Assembly: GCA_902768805.1 (NCBI GenBank)
Contig: CACXMX010000001.1
Location: 1-57,078, forward strand
Source of the DNA: Oscillospiraceae bacterium
GTDB taxonomy: Bacteria; Bacillota; Clostridia; Oscillospirales; Oscillospiraceae
Direction of reading: 5' to 3'
Length of the DNA stretch: 57,078 nucleotides
A program made the translations under genes and the position numbers. Under the pieces are notes generated by a model, which worked only from the letters and a program-made list of their open reading frames with translations, was not told the DNA's origin and ran no database searches. Shown here one piece after another: positions 18,401 to 27,224 of this stretch (position 1 is the first letter of the stretch; each line of letters starts with the position of its first letter).

Positions 18401-19339
18401 ATGGATCGACCGCGCGTCGTCGTCATTACCGGCCCCACTGCCGCGGGAAAGACCGCCCTGGGAGTGGAGCTGGCCTTGCGCGCGCGGGGAGAGGTGATCT
18501 CCGCGGACTCCATGCAGATCTACCGGGGCATGGACATCGGCACCGCCAAGCCCGATCCGGAGGAAATGAAAGGGGTGCCGCACCACCTGCTCTCGATAGC
18601 CGACCCGTCGGAGAACTGGTCGGTGGCGCGATGGGCGGAGGAGGCCGCGCGCGCGGCGGAGGAGATCCTCTCCCGGGGAAGGATCCCGCTGGTGGTGGGA
18701 GGTACGGGCCTGTACATCGAGGCGCTGCTCTCGGGCACGGATTTCGCGGCCGCTCCGGGGGACAGCGGACTTCGCCGGGAGCTTGAGCGGGAATACGAGG
18801 AGCTCGGCGGCGAGGGATTCCGGCGGAAGCTGGCCGGGACGGACCCCGAGCGGGCCGCCCGCCTGGCCCCCGCGGACAGGAAGAGACTGGTGCGGGCCAT
18901 GGAGGTATACATCCTTACGGGAGAGACGATCACCGAGCACGACCGCAGGACCGCGGCGCTCCCGCCCCGATTCGATTCGGTCCGATACGCTCTGTCCTTC
19001 CGGGACCGGGAAACGCTGTACGCCCGGATCCGTCTCCGGGTGGACGACATGGTGCGGCGCGGCCTGTTTGACGAGACCCGCGCTCTCTTGGAGGCGGGGG
19101 TAAGCCCCGACGCCACCGCCATGCAGGCGATCGGATATAAGGAAGCGGCCGCCGCCCTCCGGGGCGAGTGCACCCGGGAGGAGGCGGCGGAGATGATCAA
19201 GCACGCATCCACCCGCTACGCCAAGCGCCAGCTCACCTGGCTGAGGCGGGATAAGGAGCTGCGCTGGATATTCCGCGAGGACCGGCCGGATCCGGAACGC
19301 ACGGCGGAGGAGATCCTCGGGGAACTGGAGCGGGAATAA
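18401..19339 (+). CDS. miaA: tRNA dimethylallyltransferase MiaA
   Basis: Adds a dimethylallyl group to A37 of tRNAs reading UNN codons; its product is the MiaB substrate. 312 residues. P-loop ITGPTAAGKTALGVELA near the N-terminus, then SADSMQIYRGMDIGTAKP, VGGTGLYIEALLSG and the late QAIGYKEAA and STRYAKRQLTWLRRD blocks, all specific to MiaA. It follows mutL as in many bacteria. A GGAGGAG site precedes ATG 18401. yggS begins 19 bp after its end. Confidence 0.96.
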   Translation: MDRPRVVVITGPTAAGKTALGVELALRARGEVISADSMQIYRGMDIGTAKPDPEEMKGVPHHLLSIADPSENWSVARWAEEAARAAEEILSRGRIPLVVGGTGLYIEALLSGTDFAAAPGDSGLRRELEREYEELGGEGFRRKLAGTDPERAARLAPADRKRLVRAMEVYILTGETITEHDRRTAALPPRFDSVRYALSFRDRETLYARIRLRVDDMVRRGLFDETRALLEAGVSPDATAMQAIGYKEAAAALRGECTREEAAEMIKHASTRYAKRQLTWLRRDKELRWIFREDRPDPERTAEEILGELERE

Positions 19340-19358
19340 CGGGAAAAGAAGGACCGAT

Positions 19359-20090
19359 ATGAGTGTGATCACAGAAAATGTGCTTCTGGCGAAGCGGACG
19401 ATCGCGGAAGCGGCGGCAGAGGCGGGCCGGGACGCGTCCGAGGTCCGATTGCTGGCAGCCACAAAAATGAACGGGCCGGAGGCGATCCGCGAGGCCGTCG
19501 CCGCGGGAGTGGACATATGCGCCGAGAACCGCGTCCAGGAATTCCTGGAGAAGAACGCGATGAACGCCTACAGCGGCTGCGACGTCCATTTTATCGGACA
19601 TCTTCAGCGGAACAAGGTCAAATATCTGGTCGGCGCCGTGTCGCTGATCCACTCGGTGGACAGCGAGAGCCTGCTGTCCGAGATCGACCGCCGGGCCGCG
19701 GCTCTGGGCATCGTACAGGATGTGCTGCTGGAGGTGAACATCGGCGGCGAGGCGTCGAAAAGCGGCGCGGCGCCCGAAGACCTGCCGGAACTGCTCGGCC
19801 GCGCGGGAGAGTTCTCCCATGTCCGGGTGACCGGACTGATGACGATCCCGCCGGCGGAGACAAAACCGGGGGAGAACAGGAACTATTTCCGCCGTATGCA
19901 TGACCTTTTTGTTGACATCCGTCGAAAAAAATATAATAATGTGTTAATGAATGAACTCTCCATGGGCATGAGCTCGGACTATGCCGACGCGGTGCGCTGC
20001 GGCGCCACCATCGTTCGTCTCGGTACGGCCCTGTTCGGAGCCCGGAATTACGATAAAGCAGGAGGCGCCCCGGATGGGACTCTTAGATGA
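19359..20090 (+). CDS. yggS: YggS/PROSC-family pyridoxal-phosphate-binding protein
   Basis: Non-catalytic PLP-homeostasis protein of the alanine-racemase-like TIM-barrel fold. 243 residues. The PLP lysine lies in LLAATKMN; family marks are HFIGHLQRNKVKYL, IHSVDSESL, GLMTIPP, ELSMGMSSDYADAVRCGATIVRLGTALFG. It corresponds to ylmE, the first gene of the Gram-positive division cluster ylmE-ylmF(sepF)-...-divIVA-ileS. It overlaps sepF by 17 bp. Confidence 0.94.
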   Translation: MSVITENVLLAKRTIAEAAAEAGRDASEVRLLAATKMNGPEAIREAVAAGVDICAENRVQEFLEKNAMNAYSGCDVHFIGHLQRNKVKYLVGAVSLIHSVDSESLLSEIDRRAAALGIVQDVLLEVNIGGEASKSGAAPEDLPELLGRAGEFSHVRVTGLMTIPPAETKPGENRNYFRRMHDLFVDIRRKKYNNVLMNELSMGMSSDYADAVRCGATIVRLGTALFGARNYDKAGGAPDGTLR

Positions 20091-20697
20091 ACTGAAAAAA
20101 CTGACAAAGCCATACGATGATGAGGACTATCTCGAGGAAAACCTGACCGAGCCTGTACGCGTGGGAACGCCCAACCAGGCCAACCGGAGCTATGCTTCGT
20201 ATGCCGAGCCTCCGCGCGCGGCCGAGCCGCAGCAGCAGACCCGGCGCCCTTACGTGTTTTCCCGGAACAGCGCTCAGACGCAGCAGAACCAGACCTATGC
20301 CCAGCCCAACAGCTACGACGGCTACGGACAGCAGGGGTATTCCGAAGGCTACGCTCCCCAGGGATACGCTCAGCCCCAGCAGGGCTATGCCCAGCCGCAG
20401 CAGGCCTACGCTCCCCAGGGCGGACAGCCGAGGCTTCTGCTGGTCCGGCCGGACCGATTCGAGGTCGCCGCGGATATTGCCGACCGCATTCGGGAGCGCA
20501 ACGCGATCGTTCTGAATCTGGAGAACACCCAGAAAGACACCACGCGGAGGATCCTGGATTTCCTCTCGGGAGTTACGTACGCTTTGGGCGGAACGGTCAA
20601 GCGCGTCTCGGGCAATACCTTCATCATCACTCCGTCGGGCGTTGATTTTACCGGAGAGGCATACGAGGAACCTCAGAACGCGGGAGGCTATTTCTGA
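20074..20697 (+). CDS. sepF: Cell division protein SepF
   Basis: Cytoplasmic FtsZ partner that anchors the Z ring to the membrane. 207 residues. The N-terminal MGLLDELKKL is the amphipathic membrane helix expected of SepF. Residues ~50-135 are a Gln/Tyr/Pro/Gly-rich linker with repeats of the type QGYAQPQ. The C-terminal ~85 residues (LLLVRPDRFEVAADIADRIRE, RRILDFLSGVTYALGG, FIITPSGVDF) form the FtsZ-binding SepF core. Start 20074 is set by AGGAGG 8 bp upstream and lies inside the end of yggS. The low-complexity linker is longer than usual. Confidence 0.94.
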   Translation: MGLLDELKKLTKPYDDEDYLEENLTEPVRVGTPNQANRSYASYAEPPRAAEPQQQTRRPYVFSRNSAQTQQNQTYAQPNSYDGYGQQGYSEGYAPQGYAQPQQGYAQPQQAYAPQGGQPRLLLVRPDRFEVAADIADRIRERNAIVLNLENTQKDTTRRILDFLSGVTYALGGTVKRVSGNTFIITPSGVDFTGEAYEEPQNAGGYF

Positions 20698-20741
20698 TTC
20701 GGAGCAAAAGGCAAAAGATTAGATAAAAGGGGTAATCGGAA

Positions 20742-21512
20742 ATGATCACTGCACAGGATATTCGCGAAAAAACGTTTGAAAAATCCACGTTCGGCGGGTA
20801 CGCCATGAACGAAGTGGACGATTTTCTCGACGAATTGGCCGGCGATCTGGCCGCCTCACAGAAGGAGACCGCCTCTCTGCGCAGCAAGATGAAGGTCCTT
20901 GTGGAGAAGATCGAGGAATACCGGGAGTCCGAGGACGCGATGCATCTGGCGCTCGTATCCGCCCAAAAGGTCGCCAAAAACATCCAGGAGGAGAGCCGGG
21001 CCCAGGCCGATGAGCTGCTGGCGAACGCCCGCTCCGAGGCCGAGGCGATCGTGGCCGCCGCAAAGGCCGAGGCCGAAGCGATCACCGGAGGGATCGTCCG
21101 TCAGCGTGAGGCGGAGGAGCTTCGTCTGCGCAAGGCGCAGGAGGCGGCCGCGGATTACGTGAAGAAATTCCGCATGGTCCTTGAGCACGAAAACGCCTTC
21201 CTTGATCAGCTGGAGGATTCCGATTTCATCAGCGACGTGATCGTTACACCGGCGCCGGAAGAGCCCAAAGCCATCGCGGCTCCCGCCGCTGAGGCTCCGG
21301 CTGAGCCCGAAGAGGAACCGGCCCCCGAAGAGGAACCCGAAGAGACTGCCGCCGGAGAGAGCGCCGAGGCGGAGCCCGAGGACGACGAGGACTACATCAA
21401 GGCCTTTGAGCGCGCTGTATTCAGCGGCGCCGACATTCCCGCCGATCCTGCGGCCGACGATACGATCCCCACGGCCGAAGACGCGGATGAGGAACCCGGA
21501 TTCCGCTTCTGA
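20742..21512 (+). CDS. divIVA: DivIVA-domain cell division/polarity protein
   Basis: Coiled-coil protein that binds negatively curved membrane at septa and poles. 256 residues. The N-terminal DivIVA domain shows MITAQDIREKTFEKSTFGGYAMNEVDDFLDEL, the usual lipid-binding and dimer region. An uninterrupted coiled coil runs to ~residue 165, with Ala/Glu heptads. The C-terminal ~95 residues are acidic and disordered (repeats of EEPAPEE). It lies between sepF and ileS; ylmG and ylmH, usually found here, are absent. Confidence 0.93.
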   Translation: MITAQDIREKTFEKSTFGGYAMNEVDDFLDELAGDLAASQKETASLRSKMKVLVEKIEEYRESEDAMHLALVSAQKVAKNIQEESRAQADELLANARSEAEAIVAAAKAEAEAITGGIVRQREAEELRLRKAQEAAADYVKKFRMVLEHENAFLDQLEDSDFISDVIVTPAPEEPKAIAAPAAEAPAEPEEEPAPEEEPEETAAGESAEAEPEDDEDYIKAFERAVFSGADIPADPAADDTIPTAEDADEEPGFRF

Positions 21513-21539
21513 ACGGGGATCCCCGGTATAAATGAACAG

Positions 21540-21565
21540 GGCGGGGCCCGCCGGCCCCGCCTTTC
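21540..21565 (+). terminator. Hairpin terminator after divIVA
   Basis: 9-bp GC stem (21540-21548 / 21553-21561) with a 4-base loop followed by TTTC. It lies only 28 bp before the ileS start, so it could act as an attenuator of ileS as well as a terminator of divIVA. Confidence 0.65.
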
Positions 21566-21588
21566 AAATGATGGGAGACATACGATAA

Positions 21589-24378
21589 ATGGATTACAAC
21601 TCCACTGTAAACCTGCCGAAGACCGATTTCCCCATGAGAGCCGGTCTGCCCAAGCGCGAGCCGGATATGCTCCGCTCCTGGTACGAAATGGACCTGTATC
21701 ACGAGATGGTCAGGCGCAACGAAGGGAAGCCCCTTTTCGTGCTGCACGACGGTCCTCCGTTTTCCAACGGAAATCTGCACATGGGTCACGCGCTCAACAA
21801 ATGCCTGAAGGACTTTATCAACCGCTACAAGTCCATGACCGGCTACAAGGTGCCGTATACCCCCGGATGGGACAATCACGGCATGCCCATTGAGTCCGCG
21901 ATCATCAAGGAGCAGCGCCTCAACCGTAAGGCGATGAGCGTGAGCGAGTTCCGGTCTGCCTGCCACAAGTACGCTCAGCACTACGTGGACGTACAGAGAG
22001 AAGGCTTTAAGCGCATGGGCGTGCTGGCCGACTGGGACAGGCCTTATCTGACCATGGACCCGAAGTTCGAAGCCCGTGAGGTGAAGGTTTTCGGCGCCAT
22101 GTACGAAAAGGGCTATATCTACAAAGGTCTCAAGCCCGTTTACTGGTGTCCCAACGACGAGACGGCCCTGGCCGAGGCGGAGATCGAGTATCAGGACGAT
22201 CCCTGCACCACGGTGTATGTCAAATTCCCCATGCACGACGATCTGGGCAAGCTCCCCGGCGTGGACCACGGGAAGCTCTTCTTCCTGATCTGGACCACCA
22301 CCATCTGGACGCTGCCGGGCAACCTGGCCATCGTGCTCCACCCCCGCGACTCCTACGCTCTGGTGAAGGCCCCCAACGGAGAGGTCTATATCCTGGCCGA
22401 AGCGCTGGTCGAGAAGGTCATGAAGGTCGGGGGCTTCGACTCCTGGGAGATCCTGGAGACCCATCCCGGCGCCTTCTTTGAAAACATGCTGGCGTATCAC
22501 CCCTTCCTGCCCAAGACCTCCCGCCTACTCAACGCCGAGTATGTCACCATGGATTCCGGTACCGGCTGCGTGCACACGGCTCCCGGCTTCGGCGCGGACG
22601 ACTACGCCACCTGCCGCCGCTACGGCATGGAGATGGTGGTGCCCGTGGACGATCAGGGACGCCACACCGAATACGCCGGCAAATACGCCGGTCTCAAGAC
22701 CGAGGAATCCAATCCGGTCATACTTGAGGATATGCGCCGGAGCGGAATGCTCTTCGCCAGCGAAGAGATCGTCCACAGCTATCCCCACTGCTGGCGCTGC
22801 CGCAAGCCCATCATCTTCCGCGCCACGCCTCAGTGGTTCTGCTCGGTCGACGCCTTCAAGGACGATGCCTGCGCCGCGGCCGACGGCGTGAAGTGGATGC
22901 CCGACTGGGGCCATGACCGCATGCTCTCCATGATCCGGGAGCGCGCCGACTGGTGTATTTCCCGGCAGCGCCGCTGGGGCCTTCCCATCCCGGTGTTCTA
23001 CTGCCCGGACTGCGGAAAGCCCGTCTGCACTCCGGAGACCATCGACCGGGTTTCCGAACTCTTCGCGGAAAAGGGATCCAACGTCTGGTTCGACGCCGAG
23101 GCGGAAGAACTGCTCCCCGCGGATTTCTCCTGCCCCCACTGCGGAGGAAAGGGCCCCTTCACCAAGGAGACAGACACTCTCGACGGCTGGTTTGACTCGG
23201 GAAGCACCCACACCGCCTCCATGGAGCTGGACGCCCCCGGTTGCTGGCCCGCCGACCTCTACCTTGAGGGCGGAGACCAGTACCGCGGCTGGTTCCAGTC
23301 CAGCCTGCTCACGGGAGTGGCCGCCAAGGGCGGCGCGCCTTACCGGAGCGTGCTGTGCCACGGGTGGACTGTGGACGGCGAAGGGAAGGTCATGCACAAG
23401 TCCCTCGGCAACGGGATCTCCCCGGATGATATCATTCCCAAATACGGCGCGGATCTCCTTCGGCTCTGGGCCGCCAGCGCCGACTATACCCAGGATATGC
23501 GCTGCTCCGATGCCATTTTCAAGCAGCTGAGCGACAAATACCTGAAGATCCGGAATACCGCCCGCTATATCCTCGGGAACCTGAACGGGTACGATCCGGC
23601 CGCGCCGGTGGCCTTCGCGGACATGCTGCCTTTGGACAAGTGGGCCGTCTCGCGGCTCAAAAAGCTTATCGAGAGGTGCCTGGACGCCTATGAGCGCTAC
23701 GAATTCCACACCGTGACCTACGCGGTGCACAATTTCTGCGTGGTGGAAATGAGCAGCTTCTACCTCGACGTGATCAAGGACCGGCTCTACTGCGACGGCG
23801 CGGACTCCCTGTCCCGCCGCAGCGCGCAGACTGCCATCCGGATGATCCTGGACGCCATCACCCGTCTGCTCGCTCCGATCCTGAGCTTCACGGCCGACGA
23901 GATCTGGCTTGCCATGCCGCACACCTCCGACGAGGACGGACGCAACGTATGTCTCAACGACATGCCCTGCGCGTCCGATGAATGGGTGCTCCCGGCTGAG
24001 GAGGAGGACCGCTGGGCCGCCGTGCTCCGGGTCCGGGCGGACGTGAACAAGGCTCTGGAGCTTGCCCGCGCGGAAAAACTCATCGGCAAGCCGCTGGACG
24101 CCGCCGTTACGCTTTATCTTACCGACGACGCTCCGGAGAGCGTCCGGGCTCTGGACAGCGCGGAGCTGGCACCGCTGTGCATCGTTTCCGAGCTTCGCAT
24201 GGTTTCCGGCGCCGGCGAGGGGGTTCCCGGGGAGAATACACCGGGGCTCATCGTGCATGTCGAGCCCAGCACGCTCCCCCGCTGCGAGCGCTGCTGGACG
24301 CATTCCGCCACCGTGGGCGAAAACGCCGAACACCCCACGCTGTGCAAGCGCTGCGCCGCTGCCGTCAGCGGCAGGTGA
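21589..24378 (+). CDS. ileS: Isoleucyl-tRNA synthetase
   Basis: Class I synthetase charging tRNA-Ile. 929 residues, normal for the bacterial type. The HIGH motif appears as GPPFSNGNLHMGHALNK; the KMSKS motif is the atypical VMHKSLGN of IleRS. The editing (CP1) domain includes GTGCVHTAPGFGADDY. The C-terminal zinc site is CERCWTHSATVGE ... CKRCAAAV, typical of IleRS type 1. Many Firmicutes place a T-box leader before ileS; the 77-bp gap here has only the terminator and no T-box sequence or stem array. lspA follows after a GC-rich hairpin. Confidence 0.97.
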   Translation: MDYNSTVNLPKTDFPMRAGLPKREPDMLRSWYEMDLYHEMVRRNEGKPLFVLHDGPPFSNGNLHMGHALNKCLKDFINRYKSMTGYKVPYTPGWDNHGMPIESAIIKEQRLNRKAMSVSEFRSACHKYAQHYVDVQREGFKRMGVLADWDRPYLTMDPKFEAREVKVFGAMYEKGYIYKGLKPVYWCPNDETALAEAEIEYQDDPCTTVYVKFPMHDDLGKLPGVDHGKLFFLIWTTTIWTLPGNLAIVLHPRDSYALVKAPNGEVYILAEALVEKVMKVGGFDSWEILETHPGAFFENMLAYHPFLPKTSRLLNAEYVTMDSGTGCVHTAPGFGADDYATCRRYGMEMVVPVDDQGRHTEYAGKYAGLKTEESNPVILEDMRRSGMLFASEEIVHSYPHCWRCRKPIIFRATPQWFCSVDAFKDDACAAADGVKWMPDWGHDRMLSMIRERADWCISRQRRWGLPIPVFYCPDCGKPVCTPETIDRVSELFAEKGSNVWFDAEAEELLPADFSCPHCGGKGPFTKETDTLDGWFDSGSTHTASMELDAPGCWPADLYLEGGDQYRGWFQSSLLTGVAAKGGAPYRSVLCHGWTVDGEGKVMHKSLGNGISPDDIIPKYGADLLRLWAASADYTQDMRCSDAIFKQLSDKYLKIRNTARYILGNLNGYDPAAPVAFADMLPLDKWAVSRLKKLIERCLDAYERYEFHTVTYAVHNFCVVEMSSFYLDVIKDRLYCDGADSLSRRSAQTAIRMILDAITRLLAPILSFTADEIWLAMPHTSDEDGRNVCLNDMPCASDEWVLPAEEEDRWAAVLRVRADVNKALELARAEKLIGKPLDAAVTLYLTDDAPESVRALDSAELAPLCIVSELRMVSGAGEGVPGENTPGLIVHVEPSTLPRCERCWTHSATVGENAEHPTLCKRCAAAVSGR

Positions 24379-24388
24379 CCGATCATTC

Positions 24389-24411
24389 CGGCGCCGGCCC
24401 GGCCGGCGCCG
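24389..24411 (+). other. GC-rich hairpin between ileS and lspA
   Basis: Perfect inverted repeat of about 11 bp per arm with almost no loop and no T run. It may stabilise the ileS mRNA end or weaken read-through, but lacks the poly-T of a classical terminator. Confidence 0.5.
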
Positions 24412-24467
24412 CGTGATAAATAATGCCTCTTCCTTCGCGGGACGGGGCAACAAGGAGTGGAGAGAGA

Positions 24468-25433
24468 ATGATTTACGCCATCGTCGGTCTTCTTTTCCTT
24501 CTGGCCGATCAGTTCCTGAAATTCTGGACTGTCGCCCATGTGGAACTCAATGCCTACCCCGGCATCGAACTGATTCCCGGTGTGCTGAATCTGACCTATA
24601 TCAAAAACACGGGCATTGCCTTCGGCCTCTTCGGAGACAAGCCCATGCTGCGCTGGATCCTGCTGGCGCTGCTGGCCGCTTTTACGGTGTTCATCGTCGC
24701 GAGCATGGCCACGCGCTATCTCCGCACCGGCTTTGCCCGATGGACCGGCGTGCTGCTGCTGACGGGACTTCTGGGCAACGGAGTGGACCGGGCTGTGTAC
24801 GGGTATGTGGTGGATATGCTTGAACCGAAGCTCGGCAGCATTTCCTGGCCGATATTCAATATAGCCGACGCTCTGATCCTGGTGTTCGGGATCCTCTTCT
24901 GCATCGCTCTGCTCTCCGGAGGCTTCGGGGCTCCGAAGCGCAAAAGGAGAAAGGCTCCCGTCCGCCGTGACGGCCGCGCCCCGGCGAGAAAGCCCCGCCC
25001 CGAAGCGGCCCGCGGCGCGTCCTCCGGAAAGCCCCGCCGTCCGCATGAGGAGGGCCGCCCCGCGCGCAGGAGCGAGCCCGCCGCCGCGCGTCCCGCCGAA
25101 AGGAAGCAGGCCGCGGCGAGCGCGGATGAGGACGAGGGACGTCCCACTCCGGCCCGGGCGGCCGAGACTCTGCGCCGCAGCGGCATCGCCGTGCGGCCCG
25201 CGGAGGAGAGCGAGCCCGCCGCTCCCGTGAGAACGGAGGAGAGCGCACCAAGCCCCGAGAGCGCGCCGAAGGAAAGTGCGCCGGTCTCCGCTCCGGAGCC
25301 GGAAGAGCCCGAGGTCCGCGTCGTAGAGCGGCCCGCGCCCAAAACGGAGCCGAAAGAGCCCGTTCCCGAGAAAAAGCCCGCGAGCTCCATCGAGGACCTC
25401 GATTTGGACTCCATCCTGGCGGAATTTAAATGA
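24468..25433 (+). CDS. lspA: Lipoprotein signal peptidase LspA with long charged C-terminal tail
   Basis: Membrane aspartyl protease that cleaves prolipoproteins. 321 residues, about twice the usual ~150-165. The first ~155 residues are a complete LspA with four membrane helices and both catalytic aspartates: GNGVDRAVYGYVVD and FNIADALI. The remaining ~165 residues are an added cytoplasmic tail. It is first Arg/Lys/Pro-rich, then Glu/Pro-rich, and ends in SSIEDLDLDSILAEFK, a short amphipathic acidic motif. Start 24468 follows AAGGAGTGG. The stop overlaps the rluD start by 4 bp. At least two lipoprotein substrates are encoded in this window (13237, 50153). Confidence 0.9.
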   Translation: MIYAIVGLLFLLADQFLKFWTVAHVELNAYPGIELIPGVLNLTYIKNTGIAFGLFGDKPMLRWILLALLAAFTVFIVASMATRYLRTGFARWTGVLLLTGLLGNGVDRAVYGYVVDMLEPKLGSISWPIFNIADALILVFGILFCIALLSGGFGAPKRKRRKAPVRRDGRAPARKPRPEAARGASSGKPRRPHEEGRPARRSEPAAARPAERKQAAASADEDEGRPTPARAAETLRRSGIAVRPAEESEPAAPVRTEESAPSPESAPKESAPVSAPEPEEPEVRVVERPAPKTEPKEPVPEKKPASSIEDLDLDSILAEFK

Positions 25434-26344
25434 GCCTTAAAGAGATAACAGCCAAGGAGAGCGGCGAGCGGATCGACGCTCTCCTTGCGCGTTGCGGGTA
25501 TACACGAAGCGCCGCTGTCCGGATGATAGAGACCGGCCGGGTGACCCGCGGCGGGGAAGCTGTAAAGAAAAGCGAGCGCACCCGCGCCGGAGACGTGTAC
25601 CTGGTGGAGGAGCCCGAAGAAGCGGCGCCGTCCGCGGCCGAGCCGCAGGATATCCCCCTGGAGGTGGTCTACGAGGACTCCGATGTGATCGTGGTCAACA
25701 AGCCGCGGGGACTGGTGGTGCATCCCGCTCCGGGCCACCCGGACGGAACGCTGGTCAACGCGCTGCTGTACCGCTGCGGAGACTCCCTCTCCGGTGTGGG
25801 CGGGGAGCTCCGTCCGGGCATCGTGCACAGGCTGGACCGGGATACCAGCGGCCTGATCATCGCCGCGAAAAATGATTTTTCCCATCTGTCCCTGTCGGCG
25901 CAGCTGGCCGACAGAAGCCTTTCGCGCGTTTATGAGGCAGTGGTCCACGGCTCCTTCCGGAACGACTCCGGAACAGTGGACGCTCCGATCGGCCGCCATC
26001 CGACAGACAGAAAGCGCATGGCCGTCACGGACAGGAACTCCCGGCCGGCCGTCACGCACTGGGAGGTCATCGCCCGCTACCGCGGCTTTACCCACGTACG
26101 CTGTGTGCTGGAGACCGGGCGCACCCACCAGATCCGCGTGCATATGGCGCATATAGGCCACCCGCTCCTGGGCGATATGGTTTACGGCGCGGGAAAGCCC
26201 GAAAAAGGGCTGGAGGGGCAGTGCCTTCACGCCAGAGAGCTGAAATTCCGGCATCCGCGTACGGGCGAGGAGATAAGGCTGGGAAGCGATCTCCCCGACT
26301 ACTTCACATCCGTGCTCTCCCGGCTGGGGGAGCGACTGAGCTGA
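25430..26344 (+). CDS. rluD: RluD-family 23S rRNA/tRNA pseudouridine synthase
   Basis: Isomerises uridine to pseudouridine in RNA. 304 residues. N-terminal S4-like RNA-binding domain (RIDALLARCGYTRSAAVRMIETGRVTRGG), then the catalytic domain with VVNKPRGLVVHPAPGH and the signature RLDRDTSGLIIAAK containing the catalytic Asp. ETGRTHQIRVHMAHIGHPLLGD follows. The order ileS-lspA-rluD is seen in other bacteria. The ATGA overlap with lspA indicates translational coupling. Exact site specificity (RluD, C or YlyB type) cannot be told from the sequence. Confidence 0.92.
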   Translation: MSLKEITAKESGERIDALLARCGYTRSAAVRMIETGRVTRGGEAVKKSERTRAGDVYLVEEPEEAAPSAAEPQDIPLEVVYEDSDVIVVNKPRGLVVHPAPGHPDGTLVNALLYRCGDSLSGVGGELRPGIVHRLDRDTSGLIIAAKNDFSHLSLSAQLADRSLSRVYEAVVHGSFRNDSGTVDAPIGRHPTDRKRMAVTDRNSRPAVTHWEVIARYRGFTHVRCVLETGRTHQIRVHMAHIGHPLLGDMVYGAGKPEKGLEGQCLHARELKFRHPRTGEEIRLGSDLPDYFTSVLSRLGERLS

Positions 26345-26389
26345 GCATGAGGACTCTGCCGGCGAAGCCGGGAAAAGACTCTCATCCGC

Positions 26390-26417
26390 TTGACTATTTC
26401 TTCGCGGCGCATATAAT
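26390..26417 (+). promoter_or_regulatory. Promoter of sufC-sufBD
   Basis: -35 TTGACT (26390-26395), 16-bp spacer, perfect -10 TATAAT (26412-26417), 70 bp before sufC. A small GGGGC/GCCCC inverted repeat lies between promoter and gene. Confidence 0.8.
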
Positions 26418-26486
26418 AAAATAGCCTGTTCGAAAGGAACATGGGGGCGGCGCCCCTTAAGGGCAGAAAGAGCGAGGAGGAAACGC

Positions 26487-27224
26487 ATGCTTGAACTGCG
26501 CGATCTGTGTTTTTCCGTGGACGATGAAGCGGGAGCACAGGACATTCTAAACCATATTTCCCTGACCGTTCCCGAAAACTCTCTCACCGTGTTCACGGGA
26601 CCCAACGGGGGCGGGAAGACAACCCTGGCCAAAATCATCATGGGTCTCAAGGAGCCCGATTCGGGGACCGTGATATGGAACGGAACGGATATAACGCACA
26701 TGTCCATCACCGACCGGGCCAGACTCGGCATCAGCTATGGATTTCAGCAGCCGCCCAGATTCAAGGGCATCAAAGTAAGGGACCTGCTCGGCATAGCGAG
26801 CCCGAAGAAGCTCCTTTCGAAAAAAGATGCCTGTTCCTTCCTGACTCAGGTAGGCCTGTGCGCCAACGACTATCTCAACCGCGAGGTGGACGCGTCTCTG
26901 TCCGGCGGCGAGGTCAAACGCATCGAGATCGCCACGATCCTGGCCAGAGAACCGGCGCTGATGATCCTGGACGAGCCCGAAGCGGGGATCGATCTGTGGA
27001 GCTTTACGCGCCTGACCGAGACCTTTGAGGAGATCCATCGCAGAGGCAGCTGCACGATGATCATCATCTCCCACCAGGAGCGGATCATATCGCTGGCGGA
27101 TAATGTGATCGTGGTCGACCGCGGCGTCGTTGCCAGGCAGGGGACCGCGGCGGAGATCCTTCCGTCCATCGTGTCCGGTACGACCGGCGACTGCCCCATG
27201 ATCGGCAAGGAGGAGGAACGATGA
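26487..27224 (+). CDS. sufC: Fe-S assembly ATPase SufC
   Basis: ABC-type ATPase that drives the Fe-S scaffold. 245 residues. Walker A TGPNGGGKTTLAK, the SufC-typical YGFQQPPRFKGI, signature LSGGEVKRIEIA and Walker B LMILDEPEAGIDLWS. It is cytosolic: no permease is encoded nearby. The start of sufBD overlaps its stop by 4 bp. With only one SufB/D-like partner this matches the minimal two-gene SUF-type system (SMS, SufB1C1-like) of anaerobes; no SufS, SufU or SufE is in the window. Confidence 0.94.
   Translation: MLELRDLCFSVDDEAGAQDILNHISLTVPENSLTVFTGPNGGGKTTLAKIIMGLKEPDSGTVIWNGTDITHMSITDRARLGISYGFQQPPRFKGIKVRDLLGIASPKKLLSKKDACSFLTQVGLCANDYLNREVDASLSGGEVKRIEIATILAREPALMILDEPEAGIDLWSFTRLTETFEEIHRRGSCTMIIISHQERIISLADNVIVVDRGVVARQGTAAEILPSIVSGTTGDCPMIGKEEER

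Noticed and set aside
20300-20430. Short repeats in sepF as a CRISPR-like array
   Set aside because: The repeats are in frame, lack uniform spacers and encode a Gln/Tyr/Pro linker.
21513-21588. T-box riboswitch before ileS
   Set aside because: The gap is 76 bp and holds only a terminator hairpin. No T-box sequence or specifier stem can be found.
24716-26731. 671-codon minus-strand frame across lspA and rluD
   Set aside because: It crosses two well-supported plus-strand genes and a promoter, with no recognisable domain.
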